Positions 11,617-20,689 are shown, counted from the stretch's first letter. The stretch is DNA of 64,000 nucleotides from Cellulomonas sp. JZ18 (GCF_009720485.1 NZ_CP045245.1:2480001-2544000), one strand, 5' to 3'. Notes: generated by a model from the letters alone, not told the origin. Translations and numbers: made by a program.

Positions 11617-13449
11617 CGTGTCCCTCCCGTCGCGCCGGCCGACCGCGGCCCGGGCGTCCTCGCGTACGTGCGCCGCGCGAAGTCGCGCGCGAAGTCCACC
11701 AGGTCCGTGTCCGCCCCGACCCAGTAGACGTCGTAGCCGGCGGGCAGCCCCGCCTCCGTCCGCGAGCGCCATCCCTCGGGCACGTCGAGCAGGAGCGAGC
11801 CGCCCCGCCGGCGCGCTCGAGCGCCTGCACCGCCAGCGGGGTCGGGCCGTCGCCGTCGGGGGACGCGTCGGCGAGCATCGTGCGCGCCCCGTCGTCCGAC
11901 ACCACCGCGATGTGCGTGGGCCGCGTCGCGGCCGGCGGACGGCCGTCCTCGCCCAGGTAGGTGCGCCGCAGGACGCCCAGCGGGAACGCGGTGGCGCCGC
12001 CGAAGTGCGCCACGACCGCTCGCAGCACCGCCTCGGGGTCCCGCGTGAACCCGTCCGTCCCGCCACCTGGTGCCGGCCGCTCCACGTCGTGGCCTGCACG
12101 CGCGCCCCGACGCGCAGCGCGGACAGGGCGAGCACCGCGCCCGCGAGCGCGATGGCGGAGAACCGCTTCGGGTCCGGCATCGAGCCGGACGAGTCGAGGT
12201 AGAGGTCGAGGTCGACGGGCGTCTCGTGCGCGAGCGCGGGCGCGTCGTCGAGCACCTCGCGGCGGACGGTCGTCACACCCGGCAGGACCACCGGCGACGC
12301 CGTGACCGTGCCGGTCCAGTCCACGTCGGCCAGGTCGTCGCCGACCTCCCAGGTGTCGTAGCCGCCGATCAGGTCCTCGGGGACGCCGGGTGTCCGCTCC
12401 ACCGGGAACGGCACGAGGTACGCGGCCGCGCGGTCGCGGTACCAGGCGATGGCGACGTCCTCGAGCGAGGTGGTGTCGCCGAGGGCCCGGAGCACGGCGT
12501 GCAGGTCACCCGGCAGGAGCGTGTTGCCGAGGGTGCCGTGCGCGGAGCCGGGCGCGGACGCGTCGGCCACGGGGGGCTGCACGTCCTCGTCGGCCGTGCC
12601 GGCGGCATCGCCGGTCACGTCGCCCACCACGGCCGGGTCGAGCGACGGGTGCAGCACGGGTGCCGCGAGGGACGGGTCGCCGGCGAGCCCGGCGGGCAGG
12701 CCGGTGCCCTCGTCCGCGTCCCCGCACACCACGAGGCGCAGGCGGCGCACGTCCAGGTCGCGCAGCGCGTCCTCCGGCAGCGCCGTGCGCACGAGGCTCG
12801 CGAACCCCGCCGCACCGCCGACGGGGTCGCGCGCGTAGGCGCGCACGAGGCGCGCGCACAGCCACGCCGCGCCCTCGTCGACGTCGACGCCGGGGCCGGT
12901 GAGCGAGCCGCGCGGCTGGTGCCACAGGATCTCGTCCGCGCGCAGGACGAGCGCCATGAGCGGGTCCGCCGCGGGGGCGAGCGCCCGCCACACGGCCGCC
13001 AGGTCGGCCGCGCCCGTGCGCTGCAGCCGGTCGTTGACGAGCAGGTCGGACCACAGGTTCGCGACGACGGCGACCAGGTGGTCCTGGTCCACGAGGCCGG
13101 CCCGCACGCGTGCGGCCGTGCGCAGGGCGGTGCGTCGGTCCACGGGCGCGAGCAGGTGGTGCCCGACCTCGTGGGCGAGCACGGCGAGCGCGTGGTCGCC
13201 GATGCCGCGGGCGACGGCGTGGCGGAGATCGACATGCACCTCGACGCGCTGCGAGTCGTACCAGGCGAACGAGCGGGCGCCGCGCACCGGCCTCGTGTGC
13301 AGCACGGGCGGGTGCATGCGGGAGACGCGCCCCCAGGCGGCCAGCGCGTCCGGCCAGCGGGCGCGCCAGGCCTCCGCGAGCGCGTCGAGCTCCGCCTGCG
13401 TCAGGCGCACCCCCGGTGCGGGGGCACCGCCGGGGCCGGCCGCGCTCAC
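11613..13449 (-). pseudogene. Zincin-like metallopeptidase + VWA domain protein, two frameshifts (11803-11806 and 12059-12061)
   Basis: The N-terminal part carries HEVGHHLLAP, a zinc-metallopeptidase HExxH motif at ~105. The C-terminal part is a von Willebrand A domain with an intact MIDAS start, DLYLDSSGSMPDPKRFSA. The frame breaks after TWSGRHQVAG, continues in a second frame through THIAVVSDDG, then in a third through DVYWVGADTDLVDFA to the stop at 11613. One added base at each of two short G runs gives a continuous ~610-residue protein. Starts at a GTG overlapping the previous stop (GTGA); the end overlaps the next gene (ATGA). VWA proteins encoded beside MoxR ATPases usually act with them in a chaperone- or protease-like way. 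The sequence was probably intact in the living cell. Confidence 0.78.
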
Positions 13450-14435
13450 GCCGCCCCGTCCGCGGCGGCGAGCCGCACGACGTCGAGCGCGTACGAGTGG
13501 ACCCGGCTGACGAGCACGAGCGCGGGGTCGTCCGGGTCCGGTGCGGCGCCCGTGACCTCGTCCGTCCAGGGCACGGGCAGCGCAGCCGGCGCGGCGGGCT
13601 GCGGGCCGGCTCCCCACGGCTCGTCCGTGTCGGGTGCCAGGCGCACGACGGCGGATCCGTGGACGTCGGCCAGCACCGACCACCGGTACCCGTCCGCGAC
13701 GGCTCCCCACCCGGTGGGGCCGGCGGCCACGGCCCGGGGCGGCGTCAGCCATGGGCCGCCCCACACGGTGAACCCGCCGGCACGCGACACCACGCCCGCA
13801 CCGGTGGACGTGCCCGGCCACCACCAGCGATCGGCACGGTTCCGGTCCAGCACGGCCGCGACGTCCGCGTCCGCGGGCAGCGCGAGCAGCGCGCGCACGA
13901 CGTCGGCGGGCAGCCCGGCGGCGGCGTCGAGCGCGGCGTCCCGGTACCGGACGAGACCGCACCGCCACGCCGCGAGCAGCAGCGCGGGACGGACGAGCGC
14001 CGCGGACGGCGGCGGCGGGGCCGCGGCGAGCAGAGCGGCCCAGCGGTCGAGCGCACCGCGGCGGCCGACGACCGCGGCGGCGGCGACGACCGGTGCGACG
14101 ACGGCACCGCCGAGCGCGCGGCACCAGGGCGTGAGCGCGGGCAGGACCTCCAGGACCGCGGCCCGCTGCGGGTGGCCGGCGTGCCACCGGCCGCGGGCCA
14201 CGAGGTCGAGCGTCACGCGCACGACATCCAGCAGGGCGGACGTCGCCGGCTCGGCGTCGTCGCCGGCGTCCACGAGGCCCGGCGTGACGGGCTCGAGGTC
14301 GGCCAGCGCGGCGCGCACGTCGTCCGCCCGGGCGCCGGCGGCCGCCGCGGCGCGCAGCCACGGGTCGGCGGACGCGGCGTGCACGCGCAGCGCCCGTCCC
14401 AGCGGACCGTCGCGCCGCAGGGCCGCTGCGCTCAC
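13446..14435 (-). CDS. Unrecognised protein between MoxR ATPase and zincin-VWA genes
   Basis: This 329-residue soluble protein has an Ala-rich helical N-terminal ~180 residues and a C-terminal half rich in Trp and Gly (WWWPGTSTG, FTVWGGPWL, ADGYRWSVL) that looks like beta-sheet. There is no signal peptide or clear catalytic motif. The GTG at 14435 overlaps the MoxR stop and its own stop overlaps the VWA start, both as GTGA. Position suggests it is the middle member of a three-part MoxR/X/VWA machine, where the third protein may recognise substrate or trigger. I cannot name a family. Confidence 0.75.
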   Translation of the reverse strand: MSAAALRRDGPLGRALRVHAASADPWLRAAAAAGARADDVRAALADLEPVTPGLVDAGDDAEPATSALLDVVRVTLDLVARGRWHAGHPQRAAVLEVLPALTPWCRALGGAVVAPVVAAAAVVGRRGALDRWAALLAAAPPPPSAALVRPALLLAAWRCGLVRYRDAALDAAAGLPADVVRALLALPADADVAAVLDRNRADRWWWPGTSTGAGVVSRAGGFTVWGGPWLTPPRAVAAGPTGWGAVADGYRWSVLADVHGSAVVRLAPDTDEPWGAGPQPAAPAALPVPWTDEVTGAAPDPDDPALVLVSRVHSYALDVVRLAAADGAA

Positions 14436-16041
14436 GCGCCGCTCCAGCGCAGCCACTCCAGGTAGGACGAGTAGCGCTGGTGGGCGTACTTGAGCGCGAG
14501 GGCGTCCTCGTAGACGTCGCCGTGCAGCTTGGCGGTCCTGCCCCAGCGGCCCAGGAGGCCCTCGATCCGGGCGAGGCGCTCGCGCACGGTCCGCTCGTCG
14601 ACGCCGTCCAGGCCGCGGGCCAGCTCGGCGAGCACGTCGCCCACCGGGTCGTCGTCGTCGAGCCCGGCGGCGTCGTACTGGCGGCAGGCGGTGTCGAACA
14701 GGTCCCGGATCCACGAGACGCGGTCGGTGCGCAGCGCCTCGCGCTCCGGGTCGTCGAACGCGGGCGCCTGCAGGTCCGGCTGCAGCTTGTCGTGCAGGAC
14801 GAACGGCAGCACGGCGCGCAGGTCGTCGAGCGTCACCTCGGCGTTGCCGCGGAAGTACGCCATGGCCTTCGCGTAGGAGATGAGCGACTGCAGCGCGCGC
14901 ACCGACAGGCCCGTCAGGGTCTGCGCGCCGACGTCCTCGCGGCGGTCGCGGCCGTCGTCCGCGACCGCGAGCAGGTGCGGGTCGACCCCGGCCAGGCGGG
15001 CGGTGTCCTTGGTGCGGTACTCGAGCTGCCACGCGGCCTTCTCCAGCAGCTCGAGCTGGGCCGCGAAGTGCTCCAGGCGCCGGCGGACCGGCACCGGGAA
15101 CGGCACGCGCAGCACCTCGGCGTGCAGGCGGTCGTGCTCGTCGGCGTCGAAGACGATGCCCGGGGCACGTTCTCCTCCGGGCGCAGCCGGCGCTCGGCCC
15201 GCGTGACGAGGTCGCCGAGGAAGCGGTGGTTGAAGGCCAGCGCCTTGACGACGACGTCGATGCGGTCGCGCAGCGCGTCGACCACCTGGAACGTGCCGCC
15301 GCCCGCGTCGTCGTTCGCCGTGAGGTACCAGGCGGACGCACCGGTCTCGTAGACCTGGTCGAACACCTCGACGTACCCGTCCGCGAGCACCGTGAGCAGG
15401 GCGGACTGCGTGCGGGTGGGGATGCGGTTGTACTCGTCGACGATCTTCACGCGCATGCCCAGCCACGAGCGCCACGCGACGTCGATGTCCGACAGCCGCT
15501 CGGCGCCGATGAGGTCGCGCGGCAGCGGCGTGCCGAACATGTCCTGCACCGTCAGCTGCGGGTGCCCGTGCTGCATCGCCCGGCGGACGTCCCGCAGCGG
15601 GTAGCCCGCGATCACGCCCATGAGCACCGCGGACGCGGTCTTGCCGCGGCCCGGACCGCCGACGAGCAGGCACCGGCCGCGCACGGCGAACGTCAGCAGC
15701 GGCAGCAGGACGAACGAGGAGTACGACTGGTCGGTCGGCAGCTCGACCGCGGCGCGCGAGTCGCCGACGTGGAACGTCGTGCGCGGCCGCTGCGGGTCGT
15801 GGAACTCCAGGTCGTAGTGCGGGCTGATGATCGCGTGGTTGACCATCCAGAAGTACGCCTGGCGCAGCTTCTCGTCGAGCGGCGCACCGGCGGGCGCACC
15901 CCCGGCGGCCGTCTCGTCGGCGAACAGGTGGGCGACGTCGAGGGCGACGCCGTCACCGCCGCGCGGCTGCACCCCCGCGCGGGTGGGGGCGGCCGAGACG
16001 TGGGCGAGGCCGGCGTCGCCGGCGGGTCCGGGTGCGCTCAC
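14432..16041 (-). pseudogene. MoxR-family AAA+ ATPase, frameshifted near 15159-15165
   Basis: The AAA+ core shows Walker A GGPGRGKTASA around residue 125, Walker B VKIVDEYNR, and a sensor 1-like YLTANDD, the MoxR/RavA pattern. The frame breaks after RRLRPEENVP and resumes in another frame at GIVFDADEHDRL, running to YLEWLRWSGA at 14434. One added base at the adjoining CCC/GGGG runs (15159-15165) joins them into ~535 residues. Starts at the GTG at 16041, overlapping the nadR stop as GTGA. MoxR ATPases usually remodel proteins with a VWA partner, here the zincin-VWA two genes downstream. A homopolymer error is the simplest explanation for the break. Confidence 0.82.
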
Positions 16042-17183
16042 GCCGGGGAGTCTGGCACGGCGGCCGGCACGGGCACGCGACCGTCACCCGGGCGGTCGGC
16101 GGTCGCGGCGCCGTGCGCGGCGGCCAGGTCGACGAGGTCGCCGTTCGCCTGGGGCAGCGGGTCGGCGAGCGTGCGCGGCGTCGTCAGCAGCGGGCGGACG
16201 AGCGCCTCGGCCGCGGCGAGCCGGGTCGCGCGGTCGCCGCGCACCTCCACCCAGGGCGCTCCCCCGGCCGCCTCCTGCCGCGCCAGGACCTCGCGGAACC
16301 GGTCCTGCATCGCGTGCCGCACGTGCTCGCCGTCGCGCAGGCCGTCCTGCACGAACGGGATCTCGTCGCCCGTCAGCAGGTACAGGTCCGGCACGCGGGA
16401 CGCCGCGAGCGCCTCCACGGTCGGCGACGACGTGCCGACGTACCGCTCGTGCCACACCGTCGTGGCGAGCACGTCCGTGTCGCACACGAGCAGCGGGACC
16501 GGGGTGCGGCGGGCGGCGTCGTCCTCGCGGCGGGCCTGCTCGCGCGCGACGAGGTCGAACTCGCTCGTGTGCCAGGGCGCGTCCAGCCCACCCGGGCGCT
16601 GCTCGGACCACTCGCGCCCGAACTCGGCGACCGTCGGCAGGCCGAACAGCGCCGTCAGGTCCTCGGCGAGGGTCGTCGTGCCGGTCGACTCCGCGCCGAG
16701 GACGACGACGCGCCGCACGTACCAGGCGCGCACCGGCGCGGGCAGGGCCCACCAGTGCCCGGCGGGGTCGGCGCGCACCGCGGTGCCGGACACGGGCACC
16801 CCGCGGCGGCCCGGGTCGGCCCGCAGCCACGTCGCACCGAGGCGGCGGGCGAGCTCGGCTCCGTACGCGTCCGAGGTGGCGACGGCGTCGACCGGCGCGT
16901 CGAGCAGGCTCTGCATGACGGCGACGTGCGCGTCCCACGCGGCGGGGTCGGCGTAGTCGACCGGGGCGTCGTCCACCGCGTGCACGACGCGGGCGGTCGG
17001 CAGCTCCTCTGCGAGCCACGCCGCGCGCGTCGCCGCGGGCAGGGACTCGACCGACGACGCCAGGACCTGCACCGTCACCCGTTCGCAGCGGGCCAGCGCG
17101 TGCCGCACGAGCGCGAGGTGGCCCGCGTGCGGCGGGTAGAACTTGCCGATGACGAGACCGTGGCGGAAGCGGGCGCGGGTCAC
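16038..17183 (-). CDS. nadR: NadR-like bifunctional NMN adenylyltransferase / ribosylnicotinamide kinase
   Basis: NadR-type enzymes phosphorylate nicotinamide riboside and adenylate NMN to NAD. The 381-residue protein starts with a nucleotidyltransferase domain, GKFYPPHAGHLALV (HxGH motif) at ~12-25, then a kinase domain whose P-loop reads GAESTGTTTLAED near 175. The normally conserved Walker A lysine is replaced by Thr. No N-terminal helix-turn-helix repressor domain is present, unlike enterobacterial NadR. It starts at a GTG overlapping pnuC's stop and ends overlapping the MoxR start, so transport (PnuC), salvage (NadR) and the MoxR module are translationally coupled. The Lys-to-Thr change could reduce the kinase half or be normal for this subgroup. 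Confidence 0.88.
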   Translation of the reverse strand: MTRARFRHGLVIGKFYPPHAGHLALVRHALARCERVTVQVLASSVESLPAATRAAWLAEELPTARVVHAVDDAPVDYADPAAWDAHVAVMQSLLDAPVDAVATSDAYGAELARRLGATWLRADPGRRGVPVSGTAVRADPAGHWWALPAPVRAWYVRRVVVLGAESTGTTTLAEDLTALFGLPTVAEFGREWSEQRPGGLDAPWHTSEFDLVAREQARREDDAARRTPVPLLVCDTDVLATTVWHERYVGTSSPTVEALAASRVPDLYLLTGDEIPFVQDGLRDGEHVRHAMQDRFREVLARQEAAGGAPWVEVRGDRATRLAAAEALVRPLLTTPRTLADPLPQANGDLVDLAAAHGAATADRPGDGRVPVPAAVPDSPA

Positions 17184-17791
17184 GCGGGGGCGCCCGGGGT
17201 CGCGACGGCCGGGGCGGGCACCTCGTCGTCGGGGTCCGCGCGCAGGTCGCGTGCCCACGACCGCCACCCCTGCACGCACAGCGCGATGAGCAGCACGTAG
17301 AGCGCGGCGGTCAGGTACAGGCCGAGGCTGAGGTACAGCCCGACGAGCAGCACGTCGGTGACGATCCACACCGCCCAGCTGCCGACCCACTTGCGTCCGA
17401 GCATCACCTGCGCGACGAGGCTCAGCGCGGTCGTCCCGCCGTCCCACAGCGGCTGGACGGACGCGCCCGTCGCGTCGAGCACGCGCGCGAGCGCGACCGT
17501 GCCGAGCACCACCGCCAGGGCGGCCACGGGCCAGACGAGGCGCGGCGTCCGGCGCACGGGCAGCGTCGAGCGGTCGGGACCGCCGCGCACCCACCAGTAC
17601 CAGCCGAGCGCGCCCAGCACGAGGTACACGACCTGCAGCGCCGCGTTGGCGCCGATGCCCGCCTGCCAGAACAGCACGGCGAACACCACGGTGTTGGCGA
17701 TGCCCACCGGGAAGTTCGCCACGTGCTGGCGCGCCGCGAGCCACACGCACGCCGCACCGGTGACGAACCCGACCACCTCGACCCATGTCAC
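17180..17791 (-). CDS. pnuC: PnuC-type nicotinamide riboside transporter
   Basis: PnuC proteins move nicotinamide riboside across the membrane; trapping depends on the NadR kinase encoded next. The 203-residue protein has about seven hydrophobic helices and family features such as NFPVGIANTVVF, LGALGWYWW and KWVGSWAVWI. I use the GTG at 1-VTWVEVVG (17791); a start at 17824 is possible, and no good ribosome binding site decides it. It is the first gene of the minus-strand operon reaching at least to ~9.4 kb. The divergent MerR promoter lies only ~60 bp upstream, so the regulator might also affect pnuC. Confidence 0.88.
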   Translation of the reverse strand: MTWVEVVGFVTGAACVWLAARQHVANFPVGIANTVVFAVLFWQAGIGANAALQVVYLVLGALGWYWWVRGGPDRSTLPVRRTPRLVWPVAALAVVLGTVALARVLDATGASVQPLWDGGTTALSLVAQVMLGRKWVGSWAVWIVTDVLLVGLYLSLGLYLTAALYVLLIALCVQGWRSWARDLRADPDDEVPAPAVATPGAPA

Positions 17792-17852
17792 GGAGCGTGA
17801 GGCTAACCCGCCGGCGCGGCGCAACCGGTCGACGCTCGCCCGTCCGGTGCCC

Positions 17853-17883
17853 TTGACCTTGACGTCGCGTCAACTCCTACCGT
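17853..17883 (+). promoter_or_regulatory. MerR-type promoter with 19 bp spacer and palindromic operator
   Basis: TTGACC (17853-17858) and TACCGT (17878-17883) are separated by exactly 19 bp. The spacer contains the inverted repeat TTGACG-TCG-CGTCAA (17859-17873). Overlong spacers with a central palindrome are the hallmark of MerR-activated promoters. It lies ~47 bp before the merR start, so the regulator probably controls itself. Confidence 0.75.
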
Positions 17884-17929
17884 GGAGCAGGTCCGCACGA
17901 CGGCGGGCACGGACACGGGAGGAGGAGGC

Positions 17930-18685
17930 GTGGAGGCGTCCATCCAGGAGGTGGCCCGGCTGACCGGCACGACCAGCCGCACGCTGCGCCACTACGACGC
18001 GATCGGGCTGCTCGCGCCCTCCCGCGTCGGCGAGAACGGGTACCGCTGGTACGACGACGACGCGCTCGTGCGCCTCCAGCGCATCCTCCTGCTGCGCGAC
18101 CTGGGGCTCGGGCTCACCGAGATCCGCCGGGTCCTCGACCGCGAGACCGACGAGGCGACGGCCCTGCGCCGGCACCTCACGTGGCTGCGCGCCGAGCAGG
18201 ACCGCCTGGCCCGCCAGGCGGCGTCCGTGCACCGCACGCTCACCGCACGCGAGAAGGGAGACCGGCTGATGGCCGACGAGATGTTCGACGGGTTCGACCA
18301 CACGCAGTACAAGGAGGAGGTGGAGCAGCGCTGGGGCGCCGACGCGTACGCCGCGTCCGACGCCTGGTGGCGCGGCCTGTCCGACGAGGACCGCGCGTCC
18401 TGGAAGGCCGCGTCCGAGCGCCTCGGCGCCGACTGGGCCGCCGCGGCGCAGGCGGGCACCGACCCGACGTCCGACGCGGCGCAGGAGCTCGCGCGACGCC
18501 ACGTGGAGTGGCTCGGCGGCATCCCCGGCACGCCCGGGTACGGCTCGACGCCCGACGCCGGGTACGTGACGGGCCTCGCCGACATGTACGTCGCCGACCC
18601 GAGGTTCGCGGCGGCCTACGGCGGCACGGCAGGGGCGACCTTCGTGCGCGAGGCCCTGCACGCGTACGCCGCGCGCGCCCTCTGA
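17930..18685 (+). CDS. MerR-family regulator with TipAS antibiotic-recognition domain
   Basis: This 251-residue protein has an N-terminal MerR winged helix (IQEVARLTGTTSRTLRHYDAIGLLAPSR at ~4-31), then the dimerisation helix, and from ~110 a TipAS domain ending in YVADPRFAAAYGG...FVREAL. TipAL-type proteins bind thiopeptide or related ligands and activate their own promoter. The GTG at 17930 follows GGGAGGAGGAGG and is preferred over the GTG at 17882, which would overlap the -10 box. An upstream 19 bp-spacer promoter supports autoregulation. A short copy of part of its TipAS region occurs at 19752. Confidence 0.9.
   Translation: MEASIQEVARLTGTTSRTLRHYDAIGLLAPSRVGENGYRWYDDDALVRLQRILLLRDLGLGLTEIRRVLDRETDEATALRRHLTWLRAEQDRLARQAASVHRTLTAREKGDRLMADEMFDGFDHTQYKEEVEQRWGADAYAASDAWWRGLSDEDRASWKAASERLGADWAAAAQAGTDPTSDAAQELARRHVEWLGGIPGTPGYGSTPDAGYVTGLADMYVADPRFAAAYGGTAGATFVREALHAYAARAL
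18481..18523 (+). repeat. Short direct repeat, copy A (inside TipAS gene)
   Basis: The 43-base segment encoding QELARRHVEWLGGI recurs at 19752-19794 with four mismatches, only one of them in the first 31 bases. Confidence 0.8.
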
Positions 18686-18734
18686 CGCGTGTGCGCACCC
18701 GCGCCGCGACGCGGGTGCGCACACGCAGGTGGCG

Positions 18735-19685
18735 TCAGTCCAGGGACCGCACGAACGCACCGTCGTGCTCGGCCCGGCTGCCTCCCGTGGCCACCTCGCC
18801 CCAGGGGTCCCCGGACTGCTCGGGACCCGTGCCGTACCCCGGGCGGTCGACCTGCAGCCGCCGCAGCAGGGCCAGCAGGTCCGCCTGCTCCTCGGCCCCG
18901 CTCCCCGCGCCCCGGCACCAGGCCGGGACCTGCGCGAACAGCACCGCCCACGGCAGCAGGGCGGCGTGCGCCGCGGTGCCGGACCGCGTGTCCTCCCGGT
19001 CGCCCAGCCGCAGGTGGTCACGCAGGCCGTGCAGGTGGTCGCGCAGGACGACGCCCCGGTCGCTGAGCACGTGCGGCAGGCGCGGCGGCAGCAGCGTGAG
19101 CACCGCCATGAACGCGATCGTCATGGTCGCCCATCCGGTCAGCCACCCGCCGCGCAGCAGCGGGACCGAGAGCAGGACGACGACGACCATCGCGACGCGC
19201 CGCGCGACCCGCCCGGTCGGCGGAGAGGGCACCCTGCGCCACCCCTCGCGCACGACCAGCGTGTTCACGGCCGCCTGCAGCTCGCGCAGCCGCTCGTCGC
19301 GACCGTGGTCGGACCCGGACAGCACCGCGCGGTCCCCCGCGCGCGGCTCGCCGTGGCCGACGAGCGCGGCGACGAACCCGCGCTCGACGGGCGCCAGCCC
19401 CGTGAGGTCGACGACCTCGACCTGTGCCACGTCGCCCGGGACGACCCGCAGGGCACCACGGACCACGAGGTCGGCGACCTGCGCGGACGTGCTCCGACGC
19501 CGCCACCCGACCACGTGCGCGCCCACCAGGACCGGGACGTCGCGGGGCGGGTCGGACCGCCGGGCGGGCCACGTGGGCACGGACGGGTCGGACGGCGGCC
19601 GCTCCGCCACGAAGGCCCACAGGGTGACCGCGAGGGCGGCGGCCAGCAGCAGCAGGGCGAGGGGCAGGAGTTCCTCTCCGGTCAC
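18735..19685 (-). CDS. Membrane protein of unknown function
   Basis: This 316-residue protein has one N-terminal hydrophobic helix (LLPLALLLLAAALAVTLWAFV), a ~150-residue soluble region, two closely spaced helices around VAMVVVVLLSVPLL and WATMTIAFMAVLTLLPP, and a C-terminal tail. The central part (QVADLVVRGALRV...) faintly recalls the C-terminal region of DUF2207-type membrane proteins. I do not assign it. The GTG at 19685 begins at the hydrophobic segment, behind a weak GGGGTGG. It is a single gene between the TipAS regulator and a remnant of the TipAS sequence. Confidence 0.65.
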   Translation of the reverse strand: MTGEELLPLALLLLAAALAVTLWAFVAERPPSDPSVPTWPARRSDPPRDVPVLVGAHVVGWRRRSTSAQVADLVVRGALRVVPGDVAQVEVVDLTGLAPVERGFVAALVGHGEPRAGDRAVLSGSDHGRDERLRELQAAVNTLVVREGWRRVPSPPTGRVARRVAMVVVVLLSVPLLRGGWLTGWATMTIAFMAVLTLLPPRLPHVLSDRGVVLRDHLHGLRDHLRLGDREDTRSGTAAHAALLPWAVLFAQVPAWCRGAGSGAEEQADLLALLRRLQVDRPGYGTGPEQSGDPWGEVATGGSRAEHDGAFVRSLD

Positions 19686-19751
19686 GTGGCCACCCCAGCA
19701 GGTACGGGTGAACAGGGGGTGACGCGTGCCCGACCACGGGTCGCGACGGGC

Positions 19752-19794
19752 GCAGGAGCCCGCGCGACGCCACGTGGAGTGGTCGGGCGGCATC
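19752..19794 (+). repeat. Degenerate TipAS fragment (direct repeat, copy B)
   Basis: The bases match 18481-18523 of the merR/TipAS gene (39 of 43) and in translation read QEPARRHVEWSGGI. It lies in the 235 bp gap before the membrane protein at 19921. It is a remnant of a second TipAS gene or a small duplication. The remainder of the 19686-19920 gap shows no gene. Confidence 0.75.
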
Positions 19795-19920
19795 TCGGCG
19801 CGCCCGGGGCAACCGCCCGAGAGGACGGGCGCCGCGCCCTGGTGCCCGGGACGGCGCCCGGACCAGCGTGGTCCGCACACCCACCCCGCCGCACCGCGGC
19901 ACGACACGAGGAGCCGGTCC

Positions 19921-20604
19921 ATGCACGCCGCCCCCACCCACTCCCCCACCTCCGCGCCCGCCCCCGCGGCCGCCGCCCCCTCCCGCGCCTGGGCCTGGGT
20001 CGGCGTGGCCGCCGGCGCCCTCGGCGTCGCGACGATCCAGACGTCCATGGCCGCGTCGGTGGACTGGGAGGCGACCGCCGGCGACGCGGTCGCCATGCTC
20101 GAGGACGCCTCGACCAAGCAGGGCACGTACCTGACGTTCCACGTGCTCGCCGTGCTCACCGCGCTCGCGCTGCCGGTCTTCGGCGCAGGGCTGCGCAGGC
20201 GCCTGGACCAGCAGGGCCCGGCCGGTGCCCTGCACGGTCAGGTCGCGCTGGCGGGCCTGCTGCTGACCGCCACGGCGCTGCTGCTCGGCAGCGGCCTCGA
20301 CACGCAGTTCGCGCTCGGCCTGTCGGACACCGCCGCGTTCGTGCCCGAGTCCGCCGCCTTCTACACCGACTGGGTCGCCACCATCCCGTGGCTGTGGGTC
20401 GGCGCGGGCCTGTCGGCCCTCGCGCTCGCCGTCACGGCGCTGCGGCACGGCGCCGCGCCGCGCTGGATCGGCGTCGTCTCCGCCGTGCTCGGAGCGCTGA
20501 CCGTCGTCGCGGGCGTCTCGCCGTTCCAGTACATGGCGGGCTTCACCGGCCCGCTCTGGGTCCTCCTCGTGGCGCTCGGCTTCGCGCTCGGCGACCGGCG
20601 CTGA
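19921..20604 (+). CDS. Multi-pass membrane protein, unknown function
   Basis: This 227-residue protein starts with a Pro/Ala-rich 25-residue tail followed by about six hydrophobic segments (for example WVGVAAGALGVA, FHVLAVLTALALPVF, LAGLLLTATALLLG, WVGAGLSALALAV, GVVSAVLGALTVVAGV, LWVLLVALGFALG). The pattern is that of small DUF4386-like integral membrane proteins, but I cannot assign the family firmly. The ATG at 19921 follows GAGGAGC at 7 bases; a longer in-frame ORF starting at 19726 runs through a repeat remnant and is rejected. A clean terminator hairpin follows at 20625. Confidence 0.7.
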   Translation: MHAAPTHSPTSAPAPAAAAPSRAWAWVGVAAGALGVATIQTSMAASVDWEATAGDAVAMLEDASTKQGTYLTFHVLAVLTALALPVFGAGLRRRLDQQGPAGALHGQVALAGLLLTATALLLGSGLDTQFALGLSDTAAFVPESAAFYTDWVATIPWLWVGAGLSALALAVTALRHGAAPRWIGVVSAVLGALTVVAGVSPFQYMAGFTGPLWVLLVALGFALGDRR

Positions 20605-20624
20605 CACCCGGCACGACCGCAGGA

Positions 20625-20653
20625 CGCCCGCACCGGATCACCCGGTGCGGGCG
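20625..20653 (+). terminator. Hairpin terminator after membrane protein
   Basis: CGCCCGCACCGG / CCGGTGCGGGCG form a perfect 12 bp stem with loop ATCAC, 20 bases after the stop. No strong T-run follows. Confidence 0.7.
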
Positions 20654-20689
20654 TTCCGCCCGTCCACGCCGGACAATACGGTGCAGGGC

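Noticed and set aside
10951..14361. Single 1136-residue open frame in the MoxR operon
   Set aside because: It strings together parts of three genes (two stop/start overlaps) because of frameshifts; internal GTGA/ATGA junctions show the real borders.
19726..19920. Upstream in-frame extension of the membrane protein at 19921
   Set aside because: It runs through a TipAS remnant and lacks a ribosome binding site; the ATG at 19921 has a good one.
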